Shown in pieces: positions 1-8,589 of a DNA stretch of 64,000 bases (its first letter is position 1; each line of letters starts with the position of its first letter). The position numbers were made by a program, and so were the translations under genes. The notes beneath the pieces were generated by a model. It was not told the origin of the DNA, ran no database searches, and saw only the letters and a list, made by a program, of their open reading frames with translations. This DNA comes from Burkholderiales bacterium (GTDB taxonomy: Bacteria > Pseudomonadota > Gammaproteobacteria > Burkholderiales > Burkholderiaceae_F): NCBI GenBank assembly GCA_016716275.1, contig JADJWR010000002.1, positions 186,001 through 250,000 of the forward strand. Reading direction: 5' to 3'.

Positions 1-1
1 G

Positions 2-73
2 GCGTGCCGAGCCGACAGCGGCCTCGCCGGCGCGCAAGCCGCGCAGCGGCCGGCGCAGGGCCGCCTGAGCTGA
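2..73 (+). other. possible 3' end of an upstream gene
   Basis: Two frames are open from the window edge: one ends with TGA at 71-73, the other with TGA at 66-68 after an arginine- and alanine-rich stretch. Either could be the C-terminus of a gene that begins outside the window. Nothing in so short a piece allows a family to be named, and high G+C makes such open frames common by chance. Confidence 0.2.
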
Positions 74-94
74 CCAGCCGCCGCGGGACGATCG

Positions 95-1003
95 ATGCCC
101 ACCGTCGCCGCCAACGGACTGACCATCGACTACGAGGAGCATGGCGAAGCCGGCGCGCCGCCGCTGCTGGCGATCATGGGCCTGAGCATGCCCGCCGCGG
201 CGTGGCCGCCGGCGCTGGTCGAGCTGCTCGTCGCGCGCGGCGCGCGCGTGGTCACCTTCGACAACCGCGATGCCGGCGGCTCGACCAGGTTCGCCGGCGC
301 GCCGACGATCCCGGTGGCGGTGGCCATCGCGCGCGCCGCACTGCGCCTGCACGTGCCTGCGCCTTACACGCTGCACGACATGGCCGACGACGCGATCGGC
401 CTGCTCGATGCGCTGGGCATCGCCAAAGCGCATCTCATCGGCGTCTCGATGGGCGGGATGATCGCCCAGCTGATGGCGGCGAAGTTCCCGCAGCGGGTCG
501 CCAGCCTGACGTCGATCATGTCGTCGACCGGCAATCCGAGCCCGCGGGTCGCCTTCGGCCGGCCGCGGGCGATCCGGGCCATCCTGCGCCGGCCCACCGA
601 CCCGCACGACCTGCAGTCGCTGGTCGACAACCTGGAGCAGAAATTCAGCGTCATCGGCACGCCGATGAGGCCGCAGGAGCGGGCTGCGCAGCGCGCCCAC
701 TACGAGCGCATCGCCCGCCGCGGCCTGGACTCGGCGGCCGCCCGCCGGCAGCTGCTGGCGGTGCTGGCGACCGGCGATCGCCGCTCGTGGCTGGCCCGGA
801 TCGTCGCGCCGACCCTGGTGCTGCACGGCCGCCGCGACCCGCTGCTGCCGGTGGCCGCCGGGGTCGAAACCGCAGCCTGCATCGCCGGCGCCAGGCTGGT
901 GGTCATCGACGACATGGGCCACGATCTGCCGCCGCCGCTGCTGCCGCGGATCGCCGACGAGATCGCGGCGGTTGCCGCGCTGCCGGGGCGGCCGGCCGGC
1001 TGA
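95..1003 (+). CDS. alpha/beta-fold hydrolase
   Basis: A 302-residue alpha/beta hydrolase. The nucleophile elbow GVSMGG lies near residue 117, the likely catalytic Asp is in LHGRRD about 245, and the His is in MGHDLP about 275, so a full Ser-Asp-His triad is visible. Such proteins hydrolyse esters, lactones or related bonds in the cytoplasm; the substrate cannot be read from sequence. There is no signal peptide. The gene ends 9 bases before the convergent peptide deformylase gene, so the two share a very short 3' junction. The ATG at 95 is the first start that gives the complete N-terminal strand. Family is secure, function open. Confidence 0.85.
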   Translation: MPTVAANGLTIDYEEHGEAGAPPLLAIMGLSMPAAAWPPALVELLVARGARVVTFDNRDAGGSTRFAGAPTIPVAVAIARAALRLHVPAPYTLHDMADDAIGLLDALGIAKAHLIGVSMGGMIAQLMAAKFPQRVASLTSIMSSTGNPSPRVAFGRPRAIRAILRRPTDPHDLQSLVDNLEQKFSVIGTPMRPQERAAQRAHYERIARRGLDSAAARRQLLAVLATGDRRSWLARIVAPTLVLHGRRDPLLPVAAGVETAACIAGARLVVIDDMGHDLPPPLLPRIADEIAAVAALPGRPAG

Positions 1004-1012
1004 CGACGGCGG

Positions 1013-1522
1013 TCAGGCCGCTTCGCGCGTCCGGCGTTTCTTCATCTTGGTGCGGATGCGGTCCTGCTTCAGCGCCGACAGATAGTCGACGAACACCCGG
1101 CCGCTCAGGTGGTCCATCTCGTGCTGCACGCACACCGCGAGCAGCCCCTCGCAGTCGAGCTCGAACGGCTTGCCGTCGGCGTCCAGCGCCCGCACCCGCA
1201 CCCGCGCCGGCCGCCGGACCTCGTCGTAGATGCTGGGCACCGACAGGCAGCCCTCCTCGCACAACGCCGTTTCTTCCGAGGCCCACAGGATCTGCGGGTT
1301 GACGAACACGCGCAGCTGGTCCTTCGTCTCCGACACGTCGATGACGATCAGCTGGATGTGCTGGTCGACCTGCGTGGCGGCCAGGCCGATGCCGGGCGCC
1401 GCGTACATCGTCTCCGCCATATCGGCCACCAGGCGGCGAAAATTGGCATCGAACGCCGTGACCGGGCGGGCGACGGTGCGCAGCCGCGGGTCGGGATACT
1501 CGAGGATGGTCAGCTTGGCCAA
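1013..1522 (-). CDS. def: peptide deformylase
   Basis: Removes the N-terminal formyl group from nascent proteins on the ribosome, using a bound metal ion. At 169 residues it has the usual length, and all three signature motifs are present: GIGLAATQ near 44-51, EGCLS near 90-94 (metal-binding Cys) and QHEMDH near 132-137 (two metal-binding His plus the catalytic Glu). The C-terminus is basic (KMKKRRTR). In many bacteria fmt follows def directly; here the next gene downstream is a convergent hydrolase, so fmt is not its operon partner. It is transcribed divergently from the LysM gene across a 240-base intergenic region. Confidence 0.96.
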   Translation of the reverse strand: MAKLTILEYPDPRLRTVARPVTAFDANFRRLVADMAETMYAAPGIGLAATQVDQHIQLIVIDVSETKDQLRVFVNPQILWASEETALCEEGCLSVPSIYDEVRRPARVRVRALDADGKPFELDCEGLLAVCVQHEMDHLSGRVFVDYLSALKQDRIRTKMKKRRTREAA

Positions 1523-1762
1523 GGTCTGCTTTCGGGCGTTCGGTCGATATCCTGTTGCGCCGGCGCGTCGTTAGTATGACTGCCGCCTGCCTCGCGGGGT
1601 TCGCTTCGCCGCTTGGGTTAATCGCTTCGGCTGAGCGATATCCGTTGCGGCATCAAGCCCCTAGGGGCAGAATTTTAAGCAGTCTCTGATGTTGCGGCGC
1701 TGCCTCGGCGGTGCATCTCGTCAGCGGCGGCGACTGAACCGCGCTGCTCCCCGGGAGTCTCA
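1523..1762. promoter_or_regulatory. divergent promoter region between def and the LysM gene
   Basis: Both neighbours are transcribed outward from this 240-base gap, so it must hold both promoters. It includes a perfect 12-bp palindrome (GCCCCTAGGGGC, 1657-1668) followed by a locally AT-rich stretch (AATTTTAAG) that could serve as a -10 region for the LysM gene. No specific regulator site is recognised. Confidence 0.4.
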
Positions 1763-2932
1763 ATGATCGCGCTGAAGCAATCCATCCGCCGTGCCACGCC
1801 GTTTGCCGGCCGGCTGACCCTGGCGGCGGCCCTCCTCGCTGGCCCGCTGCTGGCGCTCGCCCAGCCGGCGTCGGTCCGCTTTCCGATCACCGAGGAGCAG
1901 CGCAAGACGGCCAACCAGGTCGCCCAGCTCGGCGTGCCGCTGTCCGCGCTGGCCGCCAGCGCCCCCGATGCCTACACCGTCAAGCGTGGCGACACGCTGT
2001 GGGACATCTCGAGCATCTTCCTCACCAGCCCGTGGCGCTGGCCCGAACTGTGGGGCATGAACAAGGAGCAGATCGCCAATCCGCACCTGATCTTCCCGGG
2101 GCAGATGCTGCGGCTGGTCAAGAGCGACGGCCGGGCGCGGCTCGAGCTGGCCGATGGTCGGACCGGGCAGGCGGGCGACGTGGTGCGGCTGTCGCCAGGG
2201 GTGCGCGATCTCGGCGGCGAGCGCGAGGCGATCCCCAGCATCCCCAACCGGGTCATCGAGCCGTTCCTGTCGAGGCCGGGAATCGTCTCGCCCGACGAAC
2301 TGGACAAGCTCGGGCGCATCGTCGCCACCCAGGACCAGCGTGTCTACGTCGGCGTCGGCGACACCGCCTATGCGCGCGGCATCGCCGACCAGAACGTCGA
2401 GCGCTACGCCATCGTCCGTCCGGCCCGCCCGCTGTACGACCCGGACGACGTCGACCGGCGGCGGCCGATCGCCTACGAAGCCTTCTATCTCGGCCTCGGG
2501 CAGATGACCAAGGGGGGCGACGTCGCCACCCTGCGGATCCTGGAAAGCAAGGAAGAGATCGGCATCGGCGACCGCCTGGTGCCGGTGACCCGTATTCCGG
2601 TTATCAACTACGTGCCGCGCCGTCCGGAGCAGCCGATCGACGGCCGTATCGTGTCGATCTACAGCGGCCTGAACGAGACCGGCACGCAGAGCATCGTGGC
2701 GCTGAATCGTGGCGCCCGCCACGGCATGCAGATCGGCCACGTGCTGGCACTGCTCGACAACGGCGACACGATCCTCGACCGCACCAGCGACCGGCGCGAG
2801 TACATCAAGCTGCCCGACGAGCGCATCGGCGCGATGTTCGTCTTCCGCGTCTACGACGAGATCTCCTATGCACTGGTGCTGCGGGTCACCAAGCCGGTGA
2901 AGGTAGGCGACAGCTTCACGCAGCCCGAATAG
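1763..2932 (+). CDS. LysM domain cell-envelope protein
   Basis: A 389-residue exported protein with an N-terminal signal peptide: basic residues, then a hydrophobic stretch ending in LALAQPA near residue 35. A single LysM domain lies at about 72-123 (YTVKRGDTLWDIS ... HLIFPGQML); LysM binds the glycan backbone of peptidoglycan. The remaining ~260 residues form the conserved region seen in betaproteobacterial LysM proteins encoded between def and dprA, with no catalytic motif I recognise. Its job is therefore probably a periplasmic, wall-associated structural or regulatory role. A strong hairpin follows the stop codon, separating it from dprA. Confidence 0.85.
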   Translation: MIALKQSIRRATPFAGRLTLAAALLAGPLLALAQPASVRFPITEEQRKTANQVAQLGVPLSALAASAPDAYTVKRGDTLWDISSIFLTSPWRWPELWGMNKEQIANPHLIFPGQMLRLVKSDGRARLELADGRTGQAGDVVRLSPGVRDLGGEREAIPSIPNRVIEPFLSRPGIVSPDELDKLGRIVATQDQRVYVGVGDTAYARGIADQNVERYAIVRPARPLYDPDDVDRRRPIAYEAFYLGLGQMTKGGDVATLRILESKEEIGIGDRLVPVTRIPVINYVPRRPEQPIDGRIVSIYSGLNETGTQSIVALNRGARHGMQIGHVLALLDNGDTILDRTSDRREYIKLPDERIGAMFVFRVYDEISYALVLRVTKPVKVGDSFTQPE

Positions 2933-2954
2933 ACGCCGCGGCGTCCGCAGGACA

Positions 2955-2983
2955 GGCAACGGCCGCCGCGGGCGGCCGTTGCC
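2955..2983 (+). terminator. strong hairpin after the LysM gene
   Basis: A perfect 13-bp inverted repeat (GGCAACGGCCGCC and its complement) around a GCG loop starts 22 bases after the LysM stop codon. The downstream side lacks a long T run, so it is an intrinsic-terminator-like or RNA-stabilising hairpin rather than a textbook terminator. Confidence 0.55.
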
Positions 2984-3069
2984 GTTGGTCTGCCGCCACC
3001 GCGTCGCGGCGCTCGTGGCCGTCGGATTTTCACGTCGATCGCCGCCGCCGCCGCGGCTACCCTTGCGCG

Positions 3070-4170
3070 ATGGAACCCGCCGAACGGATTGCCTGGCTGC
3101 GGCTGGCGCTGACGCCGGAAGTCGGCCCGCGCACGGCGCGCACGCTGCTCGCCGCCTGCGGTCTGCCGGAGGCGATCTTCGTCGCCGGCCGCGCGTCGCT
3201 CGCCCGCCACGTGCCCGAGCCGCTTGCCGCCTTGCTGGCGGCACCGGCGCCGGCCGCGGTCGCCGCCGCCATGCGCGCAGCCGAGCGCTGGCTGCAACTC
3301 GATCCCTCGCACTCGCTGCTGACGCTCGCCGACGATGACTACCCGCCGCTGCTGCTGGCCACCGCCGACCCGCCGCCGGTGCTGTTCGCCGCCGGCCGGC
3401 GCGAGCTGCTGCAGCGTCCCGCGCTGGCGATCGTCGGCAGCCGCAGCGCCACCGCGCAGGGCGCGGCCAACGCCGAGGCGTTTGCCCGCCACCTGGCGCT
3501 GGCGGGGCTCACCATCGTCAGCGGCCTGGCGCTCGGCATCGACGCGGCGGCGCACCGCGGCGCGCTGAAGGCGCTCGACGACGGCGCGGACGCCTCGACG
3601 ATCGCCGTGCTCGGCACCGGCGTCGACGTCGTCTATCCGGCCAGCAATCGCGCCCTGCACGAGGCGATCCGCCGGCGCGGACTGCTGCTGTCGGAGTTCG
3701 CCCTCGGCACGCCGGGCATCGCGCACAACTTCCCGCGCCGCAACCGCATCATCGGCGGACTGGCGCGCGGCGTGCTGGTGGTCGAGGCGGCGCTGCGTTC
3801 GGGCAGCCTGATCACCGCGCGGCTGGCGGCGGACGGCGGACGCGAGGTGTTCGCGCTGCCCGGTTCGATCCATTCGCCGACCGCGCGCGGCTGCCACCGG
3901 CTGATCAAGGACGGCGCCAAGCTGGTCGAGTCGGCGCAGGACGTGCTCGACGAGCTGCGCATCGAGGCGCGGGTGACCGAGCGCCGCGCGCCGCGGCCGG
4001 CGGCGCACGAGGCGCTGCTGGCGGCGCTGGGCTTCGACCCGGTCGACCTCGACACGCTGGTCGTGCGCACCGGCCGCGAGGCCGGCAGCCTGACAGCCGA
4101 GCTGCTCGAGCTCGAGCTGGCCCAAGATGTTGAGCGTCTGCCCGGTAACCGCTACCAGCGGTTGCGGTAG
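3070..4170 (+). CDS. dprA: DNA-processing protein DprA
   Basis: DprA protects incoming single-stranded DNA during natural transformation and loads RecA onto it. The 366-residue product has an N-terminal helix-hairpin-helix-like part (about 1-80), the Rossmann-like DprA core (about 85-290) with GSRSATAQG and the conserved FPRRNRIIGGLA and RSGSLITARLA segments, and a C-terminal winged-helix part (about 300-366). The ATG at 3070 is chosen because the protein matches the family from its first residues (ERIAWLRLALTPEVG). It precedes smg and topB in the order common in betaproteobacteria. Its presence shows DNA-processing capacity but not that the strain is competent. Confidence 0.95.
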   Translation: MEPAERIAWLRLALTPEVGPRTARTLLAACGLPEAIFVAGRASLARHVPEPLAALLAAPAPAAVAAAMRAAERWLQLDPSHSLLTLADDDYPPLLLATADPPPVLFAAGRRELLQRPALAIVGSRSATAQGAANAEAFARHLALAGLTIVSGLALGIDAAAHRGALKALDDGADASTIAVLGTGVDVVYPASNRALHEAIRRRGLLLSEFALGTPGIAHNFPRRNRIIGGLARGVLVVEAALRSGSLITARLAADGGREVFALPGSIHSPTARGCHRLIKDGAKLVESAQDVLDELRIEARVTERRAPRPAAHEALLAALGFDPVDLDTLVVRTGREAGSLTAELLELELAQDVERLPGNRYQRLR

Positions 4171-4228
4171 CCGGGCGAGCGAACGTTGCCAGCGCAGGCG
4201 TTCGCCGCTACATTGTCGGCGAACCGCG

Positions 4229-4687
4229 ATGTTCGACGTCCTCGTCTACCTGTTCGAGAACTGCGCCGCCTTCCAGGCCTGCCGCGACGCCGACTCGATC
4301 TCCCGCCAGCTCACCGAGGCGGGTTTCGACGACCAGGAGATCACCGACGCCATCGCCTGGTTGCGCGACCTCGACCAGGTCACCAGCGACAACGTCGCAC
4401 TGCGCGCGCCGACCGCCGGCGCCTTCCGTGTCTACGCCGGCTTCGAGATCGGCCGCCTGACGCCACCCGGCATCGCCTTCCTGTCCTTTCTCGAAACCGA
4501 GGGACAGCTGACGCCGACCCAGCGCGAGATCGTCATCGAGCGGGCGCTGGCGGTGCGCGAGGCGCCGGTGGCGCTGGCCAAGCTGAAGGTGATCGTGCTG
4601 ATGGTGCTGTGGAGCCAGCAGGCGGACATCGACGCGCTGATGCTCGAGGAACTCCTCGACGACGGCGCCGACCGCGAAATGCACTGA
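4229..4687 (+). CDS. smg: Smg family protein (DUF494)
   Basis: A 152-residue protein of the Smg/DUF494 family, starting MFDVLVYLFENC and rich in acidic residues. The family sits next to dprA and topoisomerase or def genes in many beta- and gammaproteobacteria; its biochemical role is not established. The start at 4229 is the standard family start; an in-frame extension upstream to 4127 overlaps dprA and does not look like Smg. It lies 58 bases after dprA and is probably co-transcribed with it. Confidence 0.93.
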   Translation: MFDVLVYLFENCAAFQACRDADSISRQLTEAGFDDQEITDAIAWLRDLDQVTSDNVALRAPTAGAFRVYAGFEIGRLTPPGIAFLSFLETEGQLTPTQREIVIERALAVREAPVALAKLKVIVLMVLWSQQADIDALMLEELLDDGADREMH

Positions 4688-4849
4688 CATCAAGGACTTG
4701 CTTGCGGCCGGGCCGGCCGGGTTTGCATCGCCGCCCGGTTTCGTTGTTATCCTGAAAAAGAGGAACCTGCCCGAAGTCGCGCGGCTCGCGCGGACCGGCG
4801 GGCCGGTTCTCTGCCGCCGCCGGCGGCTTTCGCATCTGGAAATTCCCCG

Positions 4850-7564
4850 ATGAGCAAGGCTCTGATCATTGCCGAGAAGCCCTCGGTCGCGGCCGACATC
4901 GCCCGTGCGCTCGGCGGCTTCACCAAGCAGCAGGACTACTACGAGAGCGACGCCTACGTGCTGAGTTCGGCGGTCGGCCATCTGCTTCAGCTGTCGAACC
5001 CGGCCGAGGTCACGCGCGGCAAGTGGAGCTTCGCCCACCTGCCGATGATCCCGCCGCACTTCGACGTGGTGCCGATCGACAAGCGCGGCGAGGACAGGCT
5101 GCGGCTGCTGGCGCGGCTGATCAAGCGCAAGGACGTCACCGAGCTGATCAATGCCTGCGACGCCGGCCGCGAGGGCGAGCTGATCTTCCGCTACATCGTC
5201 CAGTACGCGAAGGCAAAGCAGCCGGTCAGGCGGCTGTGGCTGCAGTCGATGACCCCGGCGGCGATCCGCGAGGCGTTCGGCGAACTGCGGCAGGACAAGG
5301 AAATGAAGCGGCTCGAGGACGCGGCGCGCTGCCGCGCCGAGGCCGACTGGCTGGTCGGCATCAACGGTACCCGGGCGATGACCGCCTTCAACAGCAAGGA
5401 CGGCGGCTTCTTCAAGACCACGGTGGGCCGCGTGCAGACGCCGACGCTGGCGATCGTGGTCGAGCGCGAGGAGAAGATCCTCGCCTTCGTGCCGCGCGAC
5501 TACTGGGAGGTGCGGGCGAGCTTCGGCTGCCTGGCCGGCGAATACGACGGTCGTTGGTTCGACCCGGACTTCCGCAGGCCGGAGGACGACGAGCACGCCC
5601 GCGCCGAGCGGATCTGGGACAGAAGCAAGGCGGAGGCGATCGTCGAGGCCTGCCGCGGCAGGAGCGGCACGGTAGCCGAGGAGGCCAAGCCGAGCACGCA
5701 GGCGTCGCCGCTGCTGTTCGACCTGACCTCGCTGCAGCGCGAAGGCAACGGCCGCTTCGGTTTCTCCGCCAAGACGACGCTGTCGATCGCCCAGGCGCTG
5801 TACGAAAAGCACAAGGTGCTCACCTACCCGCGGACCGACTCGCGCGCGCTGCCCGAGGACTACCTGGGGGTGGCGAAGAAGACGGTCGAGGCGCTGACGG
5901 CGAACAAGAGCTACGCGCCGTTCGCCCGGCAGATCGCCAAGGGAGGCTGGATCAAGCCGAACAAGCGCGTCTTCGACAACGCCAAGATCTCCGACCACTT
6001 CGCGATCATCCCGACGCTCGAGGCGCCGCGCAGCCTCACCGAGGCCGAGCAGAAGATCTACGACCTGGTGGTCAAGCGCTTCCTGGCGGTCTTCTTCCCG
6101 TCGGCCGAGTACCTGGTCACCACCCGCATCACCACCGTCGAGGGGCACCAGTTCAAGACCGAGGGGAAGGTGCTGGTCGAGCCGGGCTGGCTGGCGGTGT
6201 ACGGCAAGGAGGCGATGCAGGAGCAGGGCGCGCTGGTCAAGGTCGACGCCGGCGAGCGCGTCGCCACCCGCGCGATCGAGGCCGCCGGCCTGCAGACGCG
6301 GCCGCCGGCACGCTACAACGAGGCGACGCTGCTCAGCGCGATGGAAGGCGCGGGCAAGCTGGTCGAGGACGACGAGCTGCGCGCGGCGATGGCCGGCAAG
6401 GGCCTCGGCACGCCGGCCACGCGGGCGGCGGTCATCGAGGGGCTGATCGACGAGAGCTACCTCGTTCGCGAAGGCAAGGAACTGCACCCGACCGCCAAGG
6501 CCTTCCAGCTGCTGCGCGCGCTGCGCGGCTTCGGCGTCGATGCGCTCGACCTGCCGGAGCTCACCGGCGAGTGGGAATTCAAGCTGGCGCAGATGGAGCG
6601 CGGCAGGCTGAAGCGCGACGAGTTCATGCGCGAGATCGAGCAGATGACGCGCGATACGGTCGAGCGCATCCGCGCCGGTGCCGAAAAGGGCGAGGTGCCC
6701 GGCGACTACGTGACGCTCAGGACGCCCTGCCCGCGCTGCGGCGGGGTGGTCAAGGAGAACTACCGCCGCTTCGCCTGCAGCAAGTGCGAGTTCTCGATCA
6801 GCAAGCACCCGGGCAGCCGCTTCTTCGAGGTCGACGAGGTCGAGGCGCTGCTGCGCGAGAAGACGATCGGCCCGCTCGCCGGTTTCCGCAGCAAGATCGG
6901 CCGGCCGTTTTCGGCGGTGCTCAAGCTGGTGCCGCCGGATTTCAAGCTCGAGTTCGACTTCGGCAACGCCCCGGCGGGCGAGGGCGGCGACGGCGAGGCG
7001 GTCGATCTGTCGGGCCTCACGCCGCTCGGTAACTGCCCGAAGTGCGGCGGCGGCGTGTTCGAGCAGCCGATGTCGTACGTCTGCGAGAACGCCGTTGCCG
7101 GCAGCCGCAGTTGCGACTTCCGCTCCGGACGGGTGATCCTGCAGCAGACGATCGAGCCCGAGCAGATGACCAAGCTGCTTACCGCCGGCCGCACCGACCT
7201 GCTGCGCAACTTCGTTTCCAACCGCACGCGGCGCAAGTTCGGCGCTTTCCTGGTGTGGAAGGCCGACGAGGGCAAGGTCGGCTTCGAGTTCGAGCCGCGC
7301 GGCAAGGCGGCCAAGGCGGCGCCCACCGCCGAGGAGCCCGCGGCTGCCAGGCGCGGCGCGACGGGCGGGGCCGAGCGAGGCTCCGCGGCCGGCAGGGCGC
7401 CCACGGCGGCCAAGGCCCGGACCGCGGCGAAGGCGACTCGCCGCACCGCCTCGGCGACAGGCACGACGACCGCGGCGGGGAAGGCCGCTGCGAAGAAGGT
7501 CGCGAAAAAGGTCGCGAAGAAGGCGGCGAAGAAACCGGCGGCCGCCCGCAAGGCGGCTCGCTGA
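4850..7564 (+). CDS. topB: DNA topoisomerase III with basic C-terminal tail
   Basis: A type IA topoisomerase that relaxes or decatenates DNA through a covalent 5'-phosphotyrosine intermediate. The Toprim domain starts at residue 1 (ALIIAEKPSVA, with the acidic DAGREGE near 105), followed by the active-site motif TYPRTDSR with Tyr 326. Near 625 and 725 are Cys-rich zinc-finger-like pieces (CPRCGG and CPKCGGG). The last ~110 residues are a low-complexity Ala/Lys-rich tail (KKVAKKVAKKAAKK) resembling histone H1 or AlgP-type proteins. At 904 residues it is much longer than E. coli TopB (about 650) because of the zinc fingers and the tail. The tail probably gives nonspecific DNA binding. Confidence 0.93.
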   Translation: MSKALIIAEKPSVAADIARALGGFTKQQDYYESDAYVLSSAVGHLLQLSNPAEVTRGKWSFAHLPMIPPHFDVVPIDKRGEDRLRLLARLIKRKDVTELINACDAGREGELIFRYIVQYAKAKQPVRRLWLQSMTPAAIREAFGELRQDKEMKRLEDAARCRAEADWLVGINGTRAMTAFNSKDGGFFKTTVGRVQTPTLAIVVEREEKILAFVPRDYWEVRASFGCLAGEYDGRWFDPDFRRPEDDEHARAERIWDRSKAEAIVEACRGRSGTVAEEAKPSTQASPLLFDLTSLQREGNGRFGFSAKTTLSIAQALYEKHKVLTYPRTDSRALPEDYLGVAKKTVEALTANKSYAPFARQIAKGGWIKPNKRVFDNAKISDHFAIIPTLEAPRSLTEAEQKIYDLVVKRFLAVFFPSAEYLVTTRITTVEGHQFKTEGKVLVEPGWLAVYGKEAMQEQGALVKVDAGERVATRAIEAAGLQTRPPARYNEATLLSAMEGAGKLVEDDELRAAMAGKGLGTPATRAAVIEGLIDESYLVREGKELHPTAKAFQLLRALRGFGVDALDLPELTGEWEFKLAQMERGRLKRDEFMREIEQMTRDTVERIRAGAEKGEVPGDYVTLRTPCPRCGGVVKENYRRFACSKCEFSISKHPGSRFFEVDEVEALLREKTIGPLAGFRSKIGRPFSAVLKLVPPDFKLEFDFGNAPAGEGGDGEAVDLSGLTPLGNCPKCGGGVFEQPMSYVCENAVAGSRSCDFRSGRVILQQTIEPEQMTKLLTAGRTDLLRNFVSNRTRRKFGAFLVWKADEGKVGFEFEPRGKAAKAAPTAEEPAAARRGATGGAERGSAAGRAPTAAKARTAAKATRRTASATGTTTAAGKAAAKKVAKKVAKKAAKKPAAARKAAR

Positions 7565-7597
7565 GCTGCACCTCGCTTTTCGACACCGCCGGGCCCC

Positions 7598-7798
7598 ATG
7601 CAACGCCTGCTGATCGTCGCCGGCATCGTCCTGCTGGTGATCGGGCTGGCCTGGCCGTGGCTGTCGAGGCTGCCGCTCGGCCGCCTGCCGGGCGACCTGC
7701 GCATCGAGCGCGACGGCTTCAGCTTCTTCTTTCCGCTGACCACCGGCCTGCTGATATCGATCGTCGTATCGCTCCTGTTGTGGTGGCTGCGCAGATGA
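7598..7798 (+). CDS. DUF2905 family small membrane protein
   Basis: A 66-residue protein with two transmembrane helices (about 3-20 and 45-63) joined by a loop carrying the family pattern GRLPGDLRIERDGFSFFFP. DUF2905 proteins are widespread small inner-membrane proteins without a known function. Its stop codon overlaps the start of the next gene (ATGA at 7795-7798), which suggests translational coupling with the HpcH-type aldolase. Confidence 0.9.
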   Translation: MQRLLIVAGIVLLVIGLAWPWLSRLPLGRLPGDLRIERDGFSFFFPLTTGLLISIVVSLLLWWLRR

Positions 7799-8559
7799 AC
7801 AACCCCCTGAAGCAGCGGCTGGCGGCCGGCGAGCGGCTGTTCGGCTGCTGGCTGACGCTGGCCTCGCCGCTGGTGGCCGAAGCGCTGGCCTGCGCCGGTT
7901 TCGACTTTCTGGTCGTCGACGGCGAGCACTCGCCGGCCGACGCGATGGACACCGTGGCGCTGCTGCAGGCGATCGCCGCCGGCGGCAGCCAGCCGATCGT
8001 GCGGCTGACCGACAACACGACCTGGCTGGCCAAGCGGGCGCTCGACGCGGGCAGCCCGACGCTGCTGTTTCCGATGGTCGCAAGCCGCGACGAGGCGCGG
8101 CGGGCGGTGGCGGCGATGCGCTACCCGCAGCACGGCAACGACGGAGCGCGCGGTGTCGCCGGCATCGTGCGCGCGGCACGCTTCGGCCTGGCCGACGGCT
8201 ACCTGCAGACGGCCAACGAGGCGGCCTGCACGATCGTGCAGATCGAGTCGGCAGCCGGCGTCGAGGCGGCCGGCGAGATCGCCGCGGTCGACGGCGTCGA
8301 TGCGCTATTCGTCGGTCCAGCCGACCTGGCGGCGAGCCTCGGCCACCTCGGCGACAGCCGCCACCCGCAGGTGCAGCAGGCGGTCGACCGCGTGCTGGCC
8401 GCCGCCAGGAGCAGCCGCAAGGCGGCGGGCATCTTCGCCGGCAGCGCCACCGAGGCGCGCGACTACGCGGCGCGCGGCTTCACCGTCGTCGCGCTGGCGG
8501 CCGATGTCGTCTGGCTGCTCGCCGGCGCGCGCCAGGCGCTGGCCGCCGCGCGCGGCTGA
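7795..8559 (+). CDS. HpcH/HpaI-type aldolase/citrate lyase family protein
   Basis: A 254-residue class II (metal-dependent) pyruvate aldolase of the HpcH/HpaI family, which reversibly cleaves 2-keto-4-hydroxy acids to pyruvate and an aldehyde. Family marks are GCWLTLASPLVAE near 15, the segment VVDGEHSP near 40 with the conserved Glu and His, QIESAAGV near 145 with a metal-binding Glu, and VGPADLAASLG near 172 with the metal-binding Asp. Length is normal. No other genes for the 4-hydroxyphenylacetate pathway are nearby, so the natural substrate (2-keto-3-deoxy acid or 4-hydroxy-2-ketoheptanedioate type) stays open. It is coupled to the upstream DUF2905 gene by a 4-base overlap. Confidence 0.88.
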   Translation: MNNPLKQRLAAGERLFGCWLTLASPLVAEALACAGFDFLVVDGEHSPADAMDTVALLQAIAAGGSQPIVRLTDNTTWLAKRALDAGSPTLLFPMVASRDEARRAVAAMRYPQHGNDGARGVAGIVRAARFGLADGYLQTANEAACTIVQIESAAGVEAAGEIAAVDGVDALFVGPADLAASLGHLGDSRHPQVQQAVDRVLAAARSSRKAAGIFAGSATEARDYAARGFTVVALAADVVWLLAGARQALAAARG

Positions 8560-8589
8560 ACCGGGCACGGCGCCACACCGTCCGTCGCG

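Noticed and set aside
4..1302. A 432-residue open frame at the window start
   Set aside because: It overlaps the alpha/beta hydrolase and the deformylase, both with catalytic motifs; the sequence is low-complexity Arg/Ala.
7598..7798. Possibility that the DUF2905 frame is only a leader of the aldolase gene
   Set aside because: The 66-residue product has two clear membrane helices and the family motif, so it is a gene of its own.
4208..8179. A 1323-residue open frame on the minus strand
   Set aside because: It runs antisense to smg and topB and is rich in Arg, Ala, Gly and Pro, as expected from GC-rich codon shadows; no family resemblance.
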